The position numbers and the translations under genes are program-made. This document shows positions 1 through 6,212 of a stretch of DNA of 31,367 bases, in pieces. The DNA is from Spirochaetaceae bacterium. GTDB taxonomy: Bacteria > Spirochaetota > Spirochaetia > Treponematales > Breznakiellaceae. The notes under the pieces are model-generated. The model was given only the letters and a program-made list of their open reading frames with translations, was not told the origin of the DNA and made no database searches. Location of the stretch: NCBI GenBank assembly GCA_031255315.1, contig JAIRSS010000031.1, positions 1 through 31,367 of the forward strand. Direction: 5' to 3'. Each line of letters opens with the position of its first letter. Position 1 is the first letter of the stretch.

Positions 1-77
1 GCCGCGATAAGCTGCCGATGCTGCGCGTCGATTTGACTATGTCCCGTTTCTAAACTTTGGTCCCATTTGTATTCCAT
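1..77 (-). CDS. Hemerythrin-family protein, 5' end only (runs off the window)
   Basis: The minus strand reads ATG (77-75) then MEYKWDQSLETGHSQIDAQH followed by RQLIA before the window edge. A Trp near the N-terminus, then 'xxIDxQHxxL', is the start of bacteriohemerythrin and hemerythrin-like domains; the His in that motif is the first iron ligand. These four-helix proteins bind O2 at a di-iron centre, either as soluble O2 carriers or sensors or as domains of chemotaxis receptors. A good ribosome site (GGAG, 5 bases before the ATG, at about 83-86) fixes the start. Only 25 codons are visible, so total length and any extra domain are unknown. It lies downstream of nifA on the same strand, with a sigma-54-type promoter between them. 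The family call rests on the N-terminal motif alone. Confidence 0.75.
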   Translation of the reverse strand, partial: MEYKWDQSLETGHSQIDAQHRQLIA

Positions 78-120
78 AACATCTCCATTTTCAGTATTTA
101 CGATTGTATTTTTACTATAT

Positions 121-137
121 TTGAGGCTGTTCCAAAA
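121..137 (-). repeat. Recurrent word TTTTGGAACAGCCTCAA, copy 1
   Basis: Read on the minus strand this is TTTTGGAACAGCCTCAA followed by ATATAG. It matches copy 3 (29918-29940) at 21 of 23 bases and shares 16 consecutive bases with copy 2 (4233-4248). It forms most of the left arm of the outer stem of the 125-295 element and lies about 45 bases upstream of the hemerythrin start. Confidence 0.6.
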
Positions 138-295
138 CTAATTGACAGTGCGCTAACGTTCCCGGCATAGCCGGGGGCGCGGTTTTGGACCAGCCGTGAG
201 CCTTTGGCTCTTGCGGTTTCTTCGGACTAAAGTCCGCGGCTTTTAGCCGGCGAACCGAAGGTTCAACGAAACCGCCTCTATTATTCAGAGTAGAG
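125..295. repeat. Hairpin-rich structured intergenic element (branched set of inverted repeats)
   Basis: Stems are visible by eye. An outer stem pairs 125-138 with 182-195 (13 of 14 bases) and encloses a 6-bp hairpin at 161-175 (CCCGGC-ATA-GCCGGG). Then comes a 5-bp hairpin at 198-210 (GAGCC-TTT-GGCTC). A second outer stem pairs 213-220 with 268-275 (8 of 8) and encloses three hairpins at 223-236, 237-249 and 252-264. A further weak stem pairs 276-280 with 291-295. Together they form a two-lobed branched fold. It could be a REP- or MITE-like dispersed element, a leader RNA of the hemerythrin transcript, or a small RNA. The only long reading frame through it (minus, 303-115) is best explained as an accident of the palindromes. 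Confidence 0.65.
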
Positions 296-441
296 TATAT
301 CACACTGATAGACGGTTGAATAGTCCGTTGCTCGTACGCCGGAGAAGGCTGACGCGCCGCTGCCGCCGCGGTATATAAAAGACGGCTGCCGCTTTTCGCG
401 CGTTCATCCTCCTAATAAAAGCCGCCTCTCCGCGTATACTT

Positions 442-457
442 AGCAGGATTTGTGCCA
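442..457 (-). promoter_or_regulatory. Candidate sigma-54 (-24/-12) promoter reading towards the hemerythrin gene
   Basis: The minus strand reads TGGCACAAATCCTGCT. The invariant GG (-24) and GC (-12) have the required spacing, matching TGGCAC-N6-TGC of the consensus TGGCACG-N4-TTGCA. The expected start site is near 431, giving a leader of about 350 bases to the hemerythrin ATG that would include the hairpin element. It lies about 60 bases past the stop of nifA, a sigma-54 activator. No TGT-N10-ACA NifA site was found within roughly 160 bases upstream, so the cognate activator is unknown. Confidence 0.45.
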
Positions 458-518
458 AGTAAAACATTCCGTTTCATCAAACTAAAACCAACCTAAATGT
501 ATCGCCGTAAAATGGTTC

Positions 519-2135
519 CTACATAATGGTAGTTCTATAAAGCCGCCAGTTTATCCCGTAATGATGAACCCGCAGCCCCATTTTCCGCTCAGTGATCCCC
601 AAACGCCGGGCGGCGGCGGCCGCATTGCCGCCGCTGAGTTTAAGGGCCTCCACAATAAGCTCCTTCTCCAATCGGGAAAGGGCCGCCTCCAGGGTGCTGA
701 TAGGCTCTGTGTGGGTAGAACTCGCGCTTTGCAGGCTTGGGGGCAGGTTATAGGAATGAATCACCATATCGGTGGAAAGAATCACCGCCCGCTCAATGCA
801 GTTCTCCAGTTCCCGGACGTTTCCCGGCCAGGAATAACTCGAGAGAAGGTCTATGGCCGGAGTGGAGATGCGTTTGATGAGCTTGCCGTTTTTTTCAGCG
901 TATTTTTCGGTAAAATAGTCAGCCAAAAGCATGATATCGCTTTTCCGCTCCCGCAGAGGCGGCATGTGGACGGGAAACACGTTGAGCCGGTAATAGAGAT
1001 CTTCCCGAAAGCGGCCCGCCGCGACCTCTTCGTCCAGGTTGCGGTTGGTAGCGGCTACCAGGCGTACATCCACCTTGATCGTGGCGCCCCCGCCGACCCG
1101 CTCCAGTTCCCGTTCTTGAAGCACTCTGAGGAGCTTAACCTGGATTTGGGCGGGTAGTTCCCCTATCTCATCCAGGAAGACGGTTCCTTTGTTGGCAATC
1201 TCAAACCGCCCCTTCCGCTGGCTGTACGCCCCGGTGAAAGCCCCTTTTTCATGGCCGAAGAGTTCGCTTTCGATGATGGATTCCGGCAGGGCGGCGCAAT
1301 TCACCGTGACCAGGGGATGGCCGGTCCGTTTTGAAAGCCGGTGCACCTCCGCCGCCGCGAGTTCTTTCCCGGTCCCGCTTTCCCCGGTGATGAGTACCGT
1401 CGCGTCGCTGGGGGCTACCTGGGCAATCATCTCGTAGACCCTCCGCATTGCGTTCCCCGTACCAATGAGGGGGCTTTCCGGGCGTATCCGCCCTCCCTGC
1501 CCCGTTAGTACCGGGCGTTTATCCTCAGTATCCTGATCGCGGCGGAACCTGAACCGTTCCTCCAGGATTCGTTCCCTGAGTTTCGCGGAATCGGCTATTA
1601 TCGAGGAAACCTTCTCTAAAAACGCCTTATCCCGGGCCATACGTCCGGGTATGTCCTGGTCCTGAATACGCCGCTCGGCGCTGAGGGTTCCTATCACCCC
1701 TCCGCCCGACCATATAGGCACGCAATAATAGGACAAACCCTCAAGGTCTTCCCTCGTCCGTATCCGCGACCGGTTCAAAAACTGGATTTCCCGGGACAGA
1801 TCCGGGACCAGTATGGCGATCCCCGACTCAAAGACCCGCCCGACAAGGCCCTCTCCCAGCCGGTAGATACCCCGGCTCTTCTCTTCCGCTGAAAGCCCGT
1901 AGGCTTCCTCAATTTTGAGAAGCCCCGCAGCCCGGTCCAGAAGGGTTACCACGCCCCAGGTCAGCCCCGCCCGGCTTTCCAGGAGGCTCAACAGCGGTCC
2001 CAGGGCGGCTCTAAGCTCCACATGCTTGTCGAAGGTCCGGGCTATGTCGAAGAGCAGTTCCAATTCATCCCGCTCCCGTGTTACCTCGCGGATGCGGACA
2101 TTTTCAGTGGCGGACGCCGTTCCATCTGATTCCAT
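519..2135 (-). CDS. nifA: Nif-specific sigma-54-dependent transcriptional activator NifA
   Basis: This enhancer-binding protein (538 residues) remodels sigma-54 RNA polymerase at nitrogen-fixation promoters. Domains in order: a GAF sensor (about 25-185) with the NifA-typical '[23 protein letters not shown]' type segment, an AAA+ domain with Walker A GESGTGKE (251-258), the sigma-54 contact loop GAFTGA (298-303) and Walker [13 protein letters not shown] (317-328), and a C-terminal Fis-type helix-turn-helix (about 500-527, [23 protein letters not shown]). The inter-domain linker lacks the four-cysteine cluster of redox-sensing rhizobial NifA, so direct O2 sensing of that kind is unlikely (inference). 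ATG 2135 is the first possible start because a stop codon lies 15 bases upstream; no strong ribosome site is seen. No nif structural genes are in view. An NtrC/FhlA-like GAF activator is the alternative. Confidence 0.85.
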   Translation of the reverse strand: MESDGTASATENVRIREVTRERDELELLFDIARTFDKHVELRAALGPLLSLLESRAGLTWGVVTLLDRAAGLLKIEEAYGLSAEEKSRGIYRLGEGLVGRVFESGIAILVPDLSREIQFLNRSRIRTREDLEGLSYYCVPIWSGGGVIGTLSAERRIQDQDIPGRMARDKAFLEKVSSIIADSAKLRERILEERFRFRRDQDTEDKRPVLTGQGGRIRPESPLIGTGNAMRRVYEMIAQVAPSDATVLITGESGTGKELAAAEVHRLSKRTGHPLVTVNCAALPESIIESELFGHEKGAFTGAYSQRKGRFEIANKGTVFLDEIGELPAQIQVKLLRVLQERELERVGGGATIKVDVRLVAATNRNLDEEVAAGRFREDLYYRLNVFPVHMPPLRERKSDIMLLADYFTEKYAEKNGKLIKRISTPAIDLLSSYSWPGNVRELENCIERAVILSTDMVIHSYNLPPSLQSASSTHTEPISTLEAALSRLEKELIVEALKLSGGNAAAAARRLGITERKMGLRVHHYGINWRLYRTTIM

Positions 2136-2434
2136 GACAGCACGATACTACCTATGCGTAGGATTTACCAGAGGCGCGGCAATTAGGGAAAAATTTCGTA
2201 TGAAACGTCGGTATCCGCCGCGGTGAACCAGTATCGCGTTCGTCATTCCCTCGCGGATCTCTGTGCGGCTCCGACGATACGATGGTGCCGGACTGTTTAA
2301 CCGGCGGGGTTTCTGTTTCCGGGCAACCGCTCTTTTTTGACGGGATTGCTGATGAGGCGGCGCGGGGGATTGACACGTTTTCCCGGTTTATGCCACGATA
2401 ACTATTACGTGTATTCTAAGGAAAAGGTAGCAAA
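2136..2434. other. Divergent intergenic region between nifA and rplM
   Basis: This 299-base gap must carry the leftward nifA promoter and the rightward rplM promoter. A perfect -35-like TTGACA lies at 2370-2375 on the plus strand. The only -10-like sequences downstream (ACGATA, GATAAC) are 19-21 bases away, so that promoter is weakly supported. No -24/-12 motif with correct spacing was found facing nifA. A 74-codon minus-strand frame (2376-2152) has no recognisable features and was not accepted. Confidence 0.35.
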
Positions 2435-2863
2435 ATGAAGACGGTGTTCATTAAACCCGCAGAGGTTGAACGGAAATGGTTTGTGATTGATGCCGAAGGG
2501 AAGGCTTTAGGCCGGGTGGCGGCGAAAGCGGCGGCGATAGTCCGGGGGAAGGAGAAAGCGATCTTTGCGCCCCATCAGGAAATTGGAGACTATGTGGTTG
2601 TTGTGAATGCGGAAAAAGTAGCGGTTACGGGGCAGAAAGCCCGGGACAAGATGTATTACCATCATACCGGCTATGTCGGGGGGCTCAAATCCCAGTCTTT
2701 TGAGAAGTTGATCGCCCGGCATCCTACATATCCTGTGGCCTTGGCCGTTAAGGGGATGCTTCCCAAAGGGCCTTTGGGGCGGAAATTGCTGAAAAATGTT
2801 AAGGTCTACGCGGGCTCCGAACATCCCCACAGGGCGCAGAACCCCCAGGTTATTGAGTTTTAA
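2435..2863 (+). CDS. rplM: 50S ribosomal protein L13
   Basis: L13 (142 residues, the usual family length) is an early-assembly protein that binds 23S rRNA. Diagnostic stretches are 'RKWFVIDAEGKALGRVAAKAA' split across residues 13-33, 'DYVVVVNAEKVAVTGQKARDKMYYHHTGYVGG' across 52-84, and the C-terminal 'MLPKGPLGRKLLKNVKVYAGSEHPHRAQNP'. AAGGAAAAGG lies about 7 bases before the ATG. It is the first gene of the standard rplM-rpsI pair, with rpsI 32 bases downstream. Confidence 0.98.
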   Translation: MKTVFIKPAEVERKWFVIDAEGKALGRVAAKAAAIVRGKEKAIFAPHQEIGDYVVVVNAEKVAVTGQKARDKMYYHHTGYVGGLKSQSFEKLIARHPTYPVALAVKGMLPKGPLGRKLLKNVKVYAGSEHPHRAQNPQVIEF

Positions 2864-2895
2864 GCGAGTCCGATTGAAATCTAAGGGAGTATAAG

Positions 2896-3288
2896 GTGAT
2901 AAAGAATCTTGGTATTGGGACTGGAAGAAGAAAAACCGCTGTCGCCCGGGTGTATGTTCGGGACGGCAGCGGAAAAGTTGTTGTCAATGGCAAGGAACTG
3001 GGGAGTTATTTCCCCCAGTCCGAACATTCTATGATGGTCCGCCAGCCGCTGGTGGTTACCGCCGCTGAAAATAAATTTGACGTGTTGATTAATGTTTACG
3101 GCGGCGGTTCCAACGGCCAAGCCGGAGCCTGCCGTCATGGTCTGGCCCGGGCGCTGTGTCAGGTGGATCAGGGTAATTATACCAGCCTCAGAAGCAATGG
3201 GTTCCTTACCCGGGACCCCCGGATGGTGGAACGCAAGAAATACGGACAGCGGGGCGCCCGCCGCCGGTTCCAGTTTTCCAAACGTTAG
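2896..3288 (+). CDS. rpsI: 30S ribosomal protein S9
   Basis: S9 (130 residues) sits in the head of the small subunit, and its C-terminal tail reaches the P-site tRNA. Visible signatures are GTGRRKTAVARVYVRDGSG near the N-terminus, 'GGGSNGQAGACRHGLARAL' in the middle, and the invariant basic tail KKYGQRGARRRFQFSKR ending in SKR. The start is GTG at 2896, supported by AAGGGAG six bases upstream. It is co-transcribed with rplM. No terminator is apparent before recX, 92 bases downstream, so recX may be read from the same transcript. Confidence 0.97.
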   Translation: MIKNLGIGTGRRKTAVARVYVRDGSGKVVVNGKELGSYFPQSEHSMMVRQPLVVTAAENKFDVLINVYGGGSNGQAGACRHGLARALCQVDQGNYTSLRSNGFLTRDPRMVERKKYGQRGARRRFQFSKR

Positions 3289-3380
3289 TTTTACCGGCCT
3301 TTATGGGCGAAACCAAACTCCGGGCTTCCGTTCGCGGCTGTTTGGAGTAGGGGAGTGTCTGGCAGTGACGGGGGCCGTCT

Positions 3381-4052
3381 ATGACGGTTGTGTCCCTAAA
3401 ATTAGCAGAAAAGACGGATGAACGGGGATTGTTCCGAAAAATTGAGGGGGCGGTTTTTCGGATAGCTCTGTCAGATGGTTCGTTGTTTTCTTTCAAATCC
3501 GATTATTTATTCTGTGAATGTCCGGTGGAGAGCGTGTATATTCCTGGCCGGGAACTTGATTCGGTTGAAGTGGAAGCTCTCCGGTTTGCCGCCGCGTGTT
3601 ACCGGGCGGAACGGGCTGTTTTGCGCCTTACCGCCCGGGCGGAACAGCACAGTTTCGGCGTAGTCCGTAAATTGGGAAGCCGGGGTTATTCCGCCCCGTG
3701 CGTCCGGGCTGTAGTCGCTCATCTCTCCGCTCTGGGCGTCATCAATGACTGCCGCTATGCTTCCCGGTGGATACAATCCCGCCTTTCCCGCTCGTCCGGG
3801 GAAAGTCCCCGCACCCTCTCCGAATCTCTGCGCGGCCGGGGGCTTTCCCGGAGCGCCGTTCAGGAGGCCCTTGCCGCCGTCCTGGACGAAGAAGCCGAAG
3901 CGTCCCTCCTTCATTCCTATTTGGAGAAAAACCGCCGCCGTCCCAGTCCCCGCTTCCGCGCCGCCGGCGAAGGCCGCCTGAAGCAAAGCCTCCGGTACGA
4001 GGGTTTTTCTCCGGATGTTCTCGAACGCTTCCAGGAGGAGGGCCTTCTGTGA
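3381..4052 (+). CDS. recX: Regulatory protein RecX
   Basis: RecX caps RecA filaments and limits recombination and SOS activity. The 223-residue product has the three-helix repeat layout of the family. An N-terminal extension of about 75 residues is followed by 'RAEQHSFGVVRKLGSRGYS', 'VVAHLSALGVINDCRYASRWIQSRL', 'SGESPRTLSESLRGRGLSRSAVQEAL' and a C-terminal helical repeat ending 'RLKQSLRYEGFSPDVLERF'. The ATG at 3381 is the plausible start but its ribosome site is weak, so the N-terminus is uncertain. recA is not in the window. The gene lies between the ribosomal pair and the division cluster, with hairpins directly behind its stop. Confidence 0.85.
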   Translation: MTVVSLKLAEKTDERGLFRKIEGAVFRIALSDGSLFSFKSDYLFCECPVESVYIPGRELDSVEVEALRFAAACYRAERAVLRLTARAEQHSFGVVRKLGSRGYSAPCVRAVVAHLSALGVINDCRYASRWIQSRLSRSSGESPRTLSESLRGRGLSRSAVQEALAAVLDEEAEASLLHSYLEKNRRRPSPRFRAAGEGRLKQSLRYEGFSPDVLERFQEEGLL

Positions 4053-4108
4053 GCGTCCCGCCCCTTTCCGTCCCGGAATACCTGCACCCGCGAGGCTGAA
4101 CTCCGGGG

Positions 4109-4131
4109 AGCCGGGACGCTAAAGCCCGGCT
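4109..4131 (+). terminator. Candidate stem-loop terminator after recX, with a competing larger stem
   Basis: AGCCGGG (4109-4115) pairs perfectly with CCCGGCT (4125-4131) across a 9-base loop and is followed by GCTATCTTTT, a weak T-rich tail. The 5' arm is shared with another perfect 9-bp inverted repeat, AGCGTCCCG (4052-4060) with CGGGACGCT (4112-4120). The two stems cannot form together. It probably ends the rplM-rpsI-recX transcript. Confidence 0.4.
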
Positions 4132-4232
4132 GCTATCTTTTCAACGACAGCACTATAAACTCACGAACCACCCTTTACGCTGATATGCGGCTTGACGGCG
4201 GCGGCGGACGATTGGGGAGTTTTGTTTCGCCG

Positions 4233-4248
4233 TTTGGAACAGCCTCAA
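4233..4248 (+). repeat. Recurrent word TTTGGAACAGCCTCAA, copy 2
   Basis: Sixteen bases are identical to copy 1 (minus strand, 121-136), and copy 3 (29919-29934) differs at one position. Here it lies about 30 bases upstream of the mraZ promoter -35 and is not followed by the ATATAG seen in copies 1 and 3. Confidence 0.5.
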
Positions 4249-4276
4249 TCTCTTTCTTTATTTCGTATGTCCCTTC

Positions 4277-4305
4277 TTGACGATTCCACCGGGATTTATG
4301 ATAAT
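4277..4305 (+). promoter_or_regulatory. Vegetative (sigma-70) promoter of the division/cell-wall cluster
   Basis: TTGACG (-35, 4277-4282), an exact 17-base spacer, and GATAAT (-10, 4300-4305) form the clearest promoter in the window. Transcription should start near 4311-4312. This places the start inside the MraZ-box repeats and about 40 bases before the preferred mraZ start codon, and it argues against the longer mraZ frames that begin upstream of the promoter. Confidence 0.75.
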
Positions 4306-4310
4306 CATTT

Positions 4311-4340
4311 ATGGGAAACAGTGGCAAATCAGGGGGAATA
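4311..4340 (+). promoter_or_regulatory. Three MraZ-box-like direct repeats (10-bp period) over the mraZ start site
   Basis: Three consecutive decamers align: ATGGGAAACA (4311-4320), GTGGCAAATC (4321-4330) and AGGGGGAATA (4331-4340). All keep GG at positions 3-4, with a TGGGAA-like consensus. In Escherichia coli and other bacteria MraZ represses its own operon by binding TGGGN repeats on a 10-bp period just after the promoter. Position, spacing and sequence fit that rule. The third copy (AGGGGG) may also serve as the ribosome site. Confidence 0.65.
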
Positions 4341-4350
4341 TTCAAAAATA

Positions 4351-4788
4351 GTGGTAAAATTTAGTGGTATTTATATAAATACATTAGATGATAAAGGCCG
4401 GATTAGTATTCCCGCGGATCTTCGGGAACGTCTTGAGAGTCCTGTTCTTATCCTGACCAAGGGACTTGAGCATTGCGTTTGGGTGCTTCCACCGGATTAT
4501 TGGGAAAAATTGTCCGATAAGATACTAAACCCTCAGTCCCTGGATATGGAGGAGGCAAGTTTATTACATTACCGGTTTATTGTCCCCAAGCAGGAGGCCG
4601 AAATTGATAGAAGCGGACGTATTGCCGTTCCCCAAAGTTTGAGGGATTACGCCGGGTTAAGCCGTGAATGTTCCATTATGGGAAAAGGGGAATACATAGA
4701 ATTATGGGATGCCGAGGCATACAGGGAGTTTGAAACGCGCAGCGAGAAGGGTGTACGAGCGGCAGTTAAAAAATTGGGTTCTTTATAG
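4351..4788 (+). CDS. mraZ: Transcriptional regulator MraZ
   Basis: MraZ is an AbrB-fold DNA-binding protein that regulates the division and cell-wall operon. Two SpoVT/AbrB repeats are visible: 'GIYINTLDDKGRISIPADLRERL' near the N-terminus and 'EAEIDRSGRIAVPQSLRDYAGL' near residue 80, each with the DxxGRIxxP core. The start chosen is GTG 4351, which gives 145 residues, close to the usual 140-150. The frame stays open back to TTG 4192 (198 residues), but that would start upstream of the -35/-10 promoter and add a segment unlike the family. AGGGGG at 4331-4336 is a rather distant ribosome site (14 bases). GTG 4321 and ATG 4267 are alternatives. It heads the dcw cluster and probably represses it through the repeats at 4311-4340. 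Confidence 0.9.
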   Translation: MVKFSGIYINTLDDKGRISIPADLRERLESPVLILTKGLEHCVWVLPPDYWEKLSDKILNPQSLDMEEASLLHYRFIVPKQEAEIDRSGRIAVPQSLRDYAGLSRECSIMGKGEYIELWDAEAYREFETRSEKGVRAAVKKLGSL

Positions 4789-4790
4789 AA

Positions 4791-4928
4791 GTTTTCCCGA
4801 AGCTGAAGGTTTGGGAAAGCAGCGTTGAATTCTGTAGTTTCGCACGGGTAAAAGCCGGGCGAAACGGTAAGAGATTGTCCCCAAAATCGTGCGCGTTGCC
4901 GTATAGTCACGTAGCCTTGGGACAGGCT
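4791..4928 (+). other. Structured 183-base spacer between mraZ and rsmH
   Basis: mraZ and rsmH are usually nearly adjacent; here 183 bases separate them (4789-4971). Three stems are visible. 4791-4798 pairs with 4813-4820 (8 bp, one G-U). CGCACG 4841-4846 pairs with CGTGCG 4888-4893. AGCCT 4913-4917 pairs with AGGCT 4924-4928 and is followed by a T6 run at 4941-4946. No reading frame of interest and no convincing promoter were found. It could be a leader, a partial terminator or a small RNA; it does not match tmRNA, signal-recognition RNA or a full RNase P RNA by eye. Confidence 0.35.
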
Positions 4929-4971
4929 CGGTAAAATAAGTTTTTTAAGGACGGTTGGGGATATTTCACGG

Positions 4972-5925
4972 ATGAAAATTATTCATACCCCGGTTTTATC
5001 GGAAGAGGCGGTAGTATATCTTGCTCCCCGGCAGGGAGTGGAATTTATGGTCGACGCCACCCTTGGGGAAGGCGGCCATAGCGAGGTCTTCTTGTCGCGG
5101 TTTCCGGACCTTAGGATTATCGGTATTGACGCGGACAAGAACATACAGGAAGCGGCCAAAGAGCGGCTTAAGAGATTCGGGGATCGGATTCAGTATTATT
5201 CCGGGTGGGCGCAGGATTTTTTCGCCGGGTTTCCCCGGGAGATGAAGCGTCCGGACGCGGTCCTTATTGATTTGGGGGTGAGTTCTTATCATTACGAGCG
5301 GAGCGGCCGGGGCTTCAGTTTCAGGAAGGACGAAGATTTAGACATGAGAATAGATCCGAGCCGCGGGCCGAGCGCCGCTGATCTTTTGGCCCGCCTTTCG
5401 GAAGGGGAATTGGCGGATATCTTCTATAAAAACGCGGAGGAGCGGTTTTCCCGGCGTATAGCCCGGGGCATCGCAGCCGCCCGGGCCGGGGGGGCTGTCC
5501 GGGGGTCCGCAGCCTTGGCGGAGATTGTGAGCCGGTCGGTTCCGCCTTTTTACCGGCGCGGCAAGATCCATCCGGCGACCAGGACTTTTCAGGCCCTGCG
5601 CATAGCCGTTAACGGCGAACTGGACCGGCTGCGGGAACTTTTGGAAGGAGCGCTGAAGGTCCTCGCTGTACACGGACGGCTGGGAGTGATTACCTTTCAT
5701 TCCCTTGAGGACAGAATCGTAAAGAATTTCTTTCGGGAAAAAAATAATGGCTGTTCCGCTCTCCCGAAAGCGCCGATAAACGCTGATAATGGTTCCAGGC
5801 TGCTCGAACTGGTAACCCGGAAACCGGTTGTCCCTGCTGATAAAGAAATACGGGACAACCCGCCTTCCCGCAGTGCAAAGTTCCGGGTGGTGGAAAAAAT
5901 TCGTGATGAGGGTGGCGGAGAATGA
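4972..5925 (+). CDS. rsmH: 16S rRNA (cytosine(1402)-N4)-methyltransferase RsmH
   Basis: RsmH (MraW) adds the N4-methyl group on C1402 of 16S rRNA in the decoding centre, using S-adenosylmethionine. The 317-residue product opens 'HTPVLSEEAV', followed by the SAM loop 'MVDATLGEGGHSEVFL' (about 26-41), 'GIDADKN', 'LIDLGVSSYHYERSGRGFSF', 'DLDMRIDP', 'RRGKIHPATRTFQALRIAVN' and the C-terminal 'GVITFHSLEDRIVKNFF'. All are family hallmarks and the length is normal. The ATG at 4972 has only a weak GGGG site 12 bases upstream. Its stop overlaps the ftsL start (ATGA), showing translational coupling. Confidence 0.97.
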   Translation: MKIIHTPVLSEEAVVYLAPRQGVEFMVDATLGEGGHSEVFLSRFPDLRIIGIDADKNIQEAAKERLKRFGDRIQYYSGWAQDFFAGFPREMKRPDAVLIDLGVSSYHYERSGRGFSFRKDEDLDMRIDPSRGPSAADLLARLSEGELADIFYKNAEERFSRRIARGIAAARAGGAVRGSAALAEIVSRSVPPFYRRGKIHPATRTFQALRIAVNGELDRLRELLEGALKVLAVHGRLGVITFHSLEDRIVKNFFREKNNGCSALPKAPINADNGSRLLELVTRKPVVPADKEIRDNPPSRSAKFRVVEKIRDEGGGE

Positions 5926-6212
5926 ACCGGAGAATCGCCTTGTATATACTTACCCTGACGATCCCTCTGTGTTTGGGCGTTGCCGCCTGGCAGTCCGCAA
6001 AGTATACCGAGCTTACCTGGGAGATCGAAAAACTGGAATCTGTTCAGGAGGAATGGGTTGAAAACAACAAGCGGCTCATCGCGGGCATAGCGGTGCTTTC
6101 GTCTTCAGAGCGCATAGAGAATATCGCCACGAAAGATCTGGGCCTGGTTAAGAAACAGCCGGAAGAGGTTTTGCAGATAAAAATAAGGGGAGAGCCGGGT
6201 AACGATGGATAA
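5922..6212 (+). CDS. ftsL: Cell-division protein FtsL-like (small bitopic membrane protein)
   Basis: This 96-residue protein has a short basic N-terminus (MNRR), one membrane helix (about 5-24, IALYILTLTIPLCLGVAAW) and an extracytoplasmic leucine-zipper-like helix (LTWEIEKLESVQEEWVENNKRL). It ends with 'SSERIENIATKDLGLVKKQPEEVLQIKI', which resembles the FtsL/FtsB C-terminal 'IEeiArkeLGm' pattern. FtsL links early and late divisome proteins with FtsQ and FtsB. The call depends on topology and on position between rsmH and murF, where ftsL normally lies, since FtsL sequences diverge quickly. Its ATG overlaps the rsmH stop, and its 3' end overlaps murF by 8 bases. Confidence 0.8.
   Translation: MNRRIALYILTLTIPLCLGVAAWQSAKYTELTWEIEKLESVQEEWVENNKRLIAGIAVLSSSERIENIATKDLGLVKKQPEEVLQIKIRGEPGNDG

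Larger units (their letters stand above)
78..518. other. 441-base intergenic region between nifA and the hemerythrin gene
   Basis: This gap holds three listed items: a recurrent word next to the hemerythrin leader (121-137), a hairpin-rich structured element (125-295), and a sigma-54-type promoter (442-457). The rest (296-441 and 458-518) shows no convincing gene. A 35-codon minus-strand reading frame (407-300) follows AGGAGG with no spacer and was not accepted. No clear terminator hairpin with a T run was seen after the nifA stop. Confidence 0.6.

Noticed and set aside
115..303. A 62-codon minus-strand frame (MIYSTLNNRGG...) in the nifA-hemerythrin gap
   Set aside because: It runs exactly through the hairpin-rich element, has no ribosome site and no family resemblance. 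The open frame is explained by the palindromic repeats.
300..407. A 35-codon minus-strand frame preceded by AGGAGG
   Set aside because: The AGGAGG abuts the ATG with no spacer, so it is a poor ribosome site. The Arg/Ala-rich peptide has no recognisable feature.
2152..2376. A 74-codon minus-strand frame upstream of nifA
   Set aside because: No ribosome site and low-complexity Pro/Ser/Arg composition. It occupies the divergent promoter region.
4192..4350. N-terminal extension of MraZ from TTG 4192 or ATG 4267
   Set aside because: It would start upstream of the -35/-10 promoter and add about 53 or 28 residues unlike MraZ proteins.
4791..4946. Possible RNase P RNA in the mraZ-rsmH gap (GAAGCTGA near 4799, ACGGTAAGAG near 4864)
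   Set aside because: The gap is less than half the length of a bacterial RNase P RNA and lacks the conserved GAGGAAAGTCCGGGC core.
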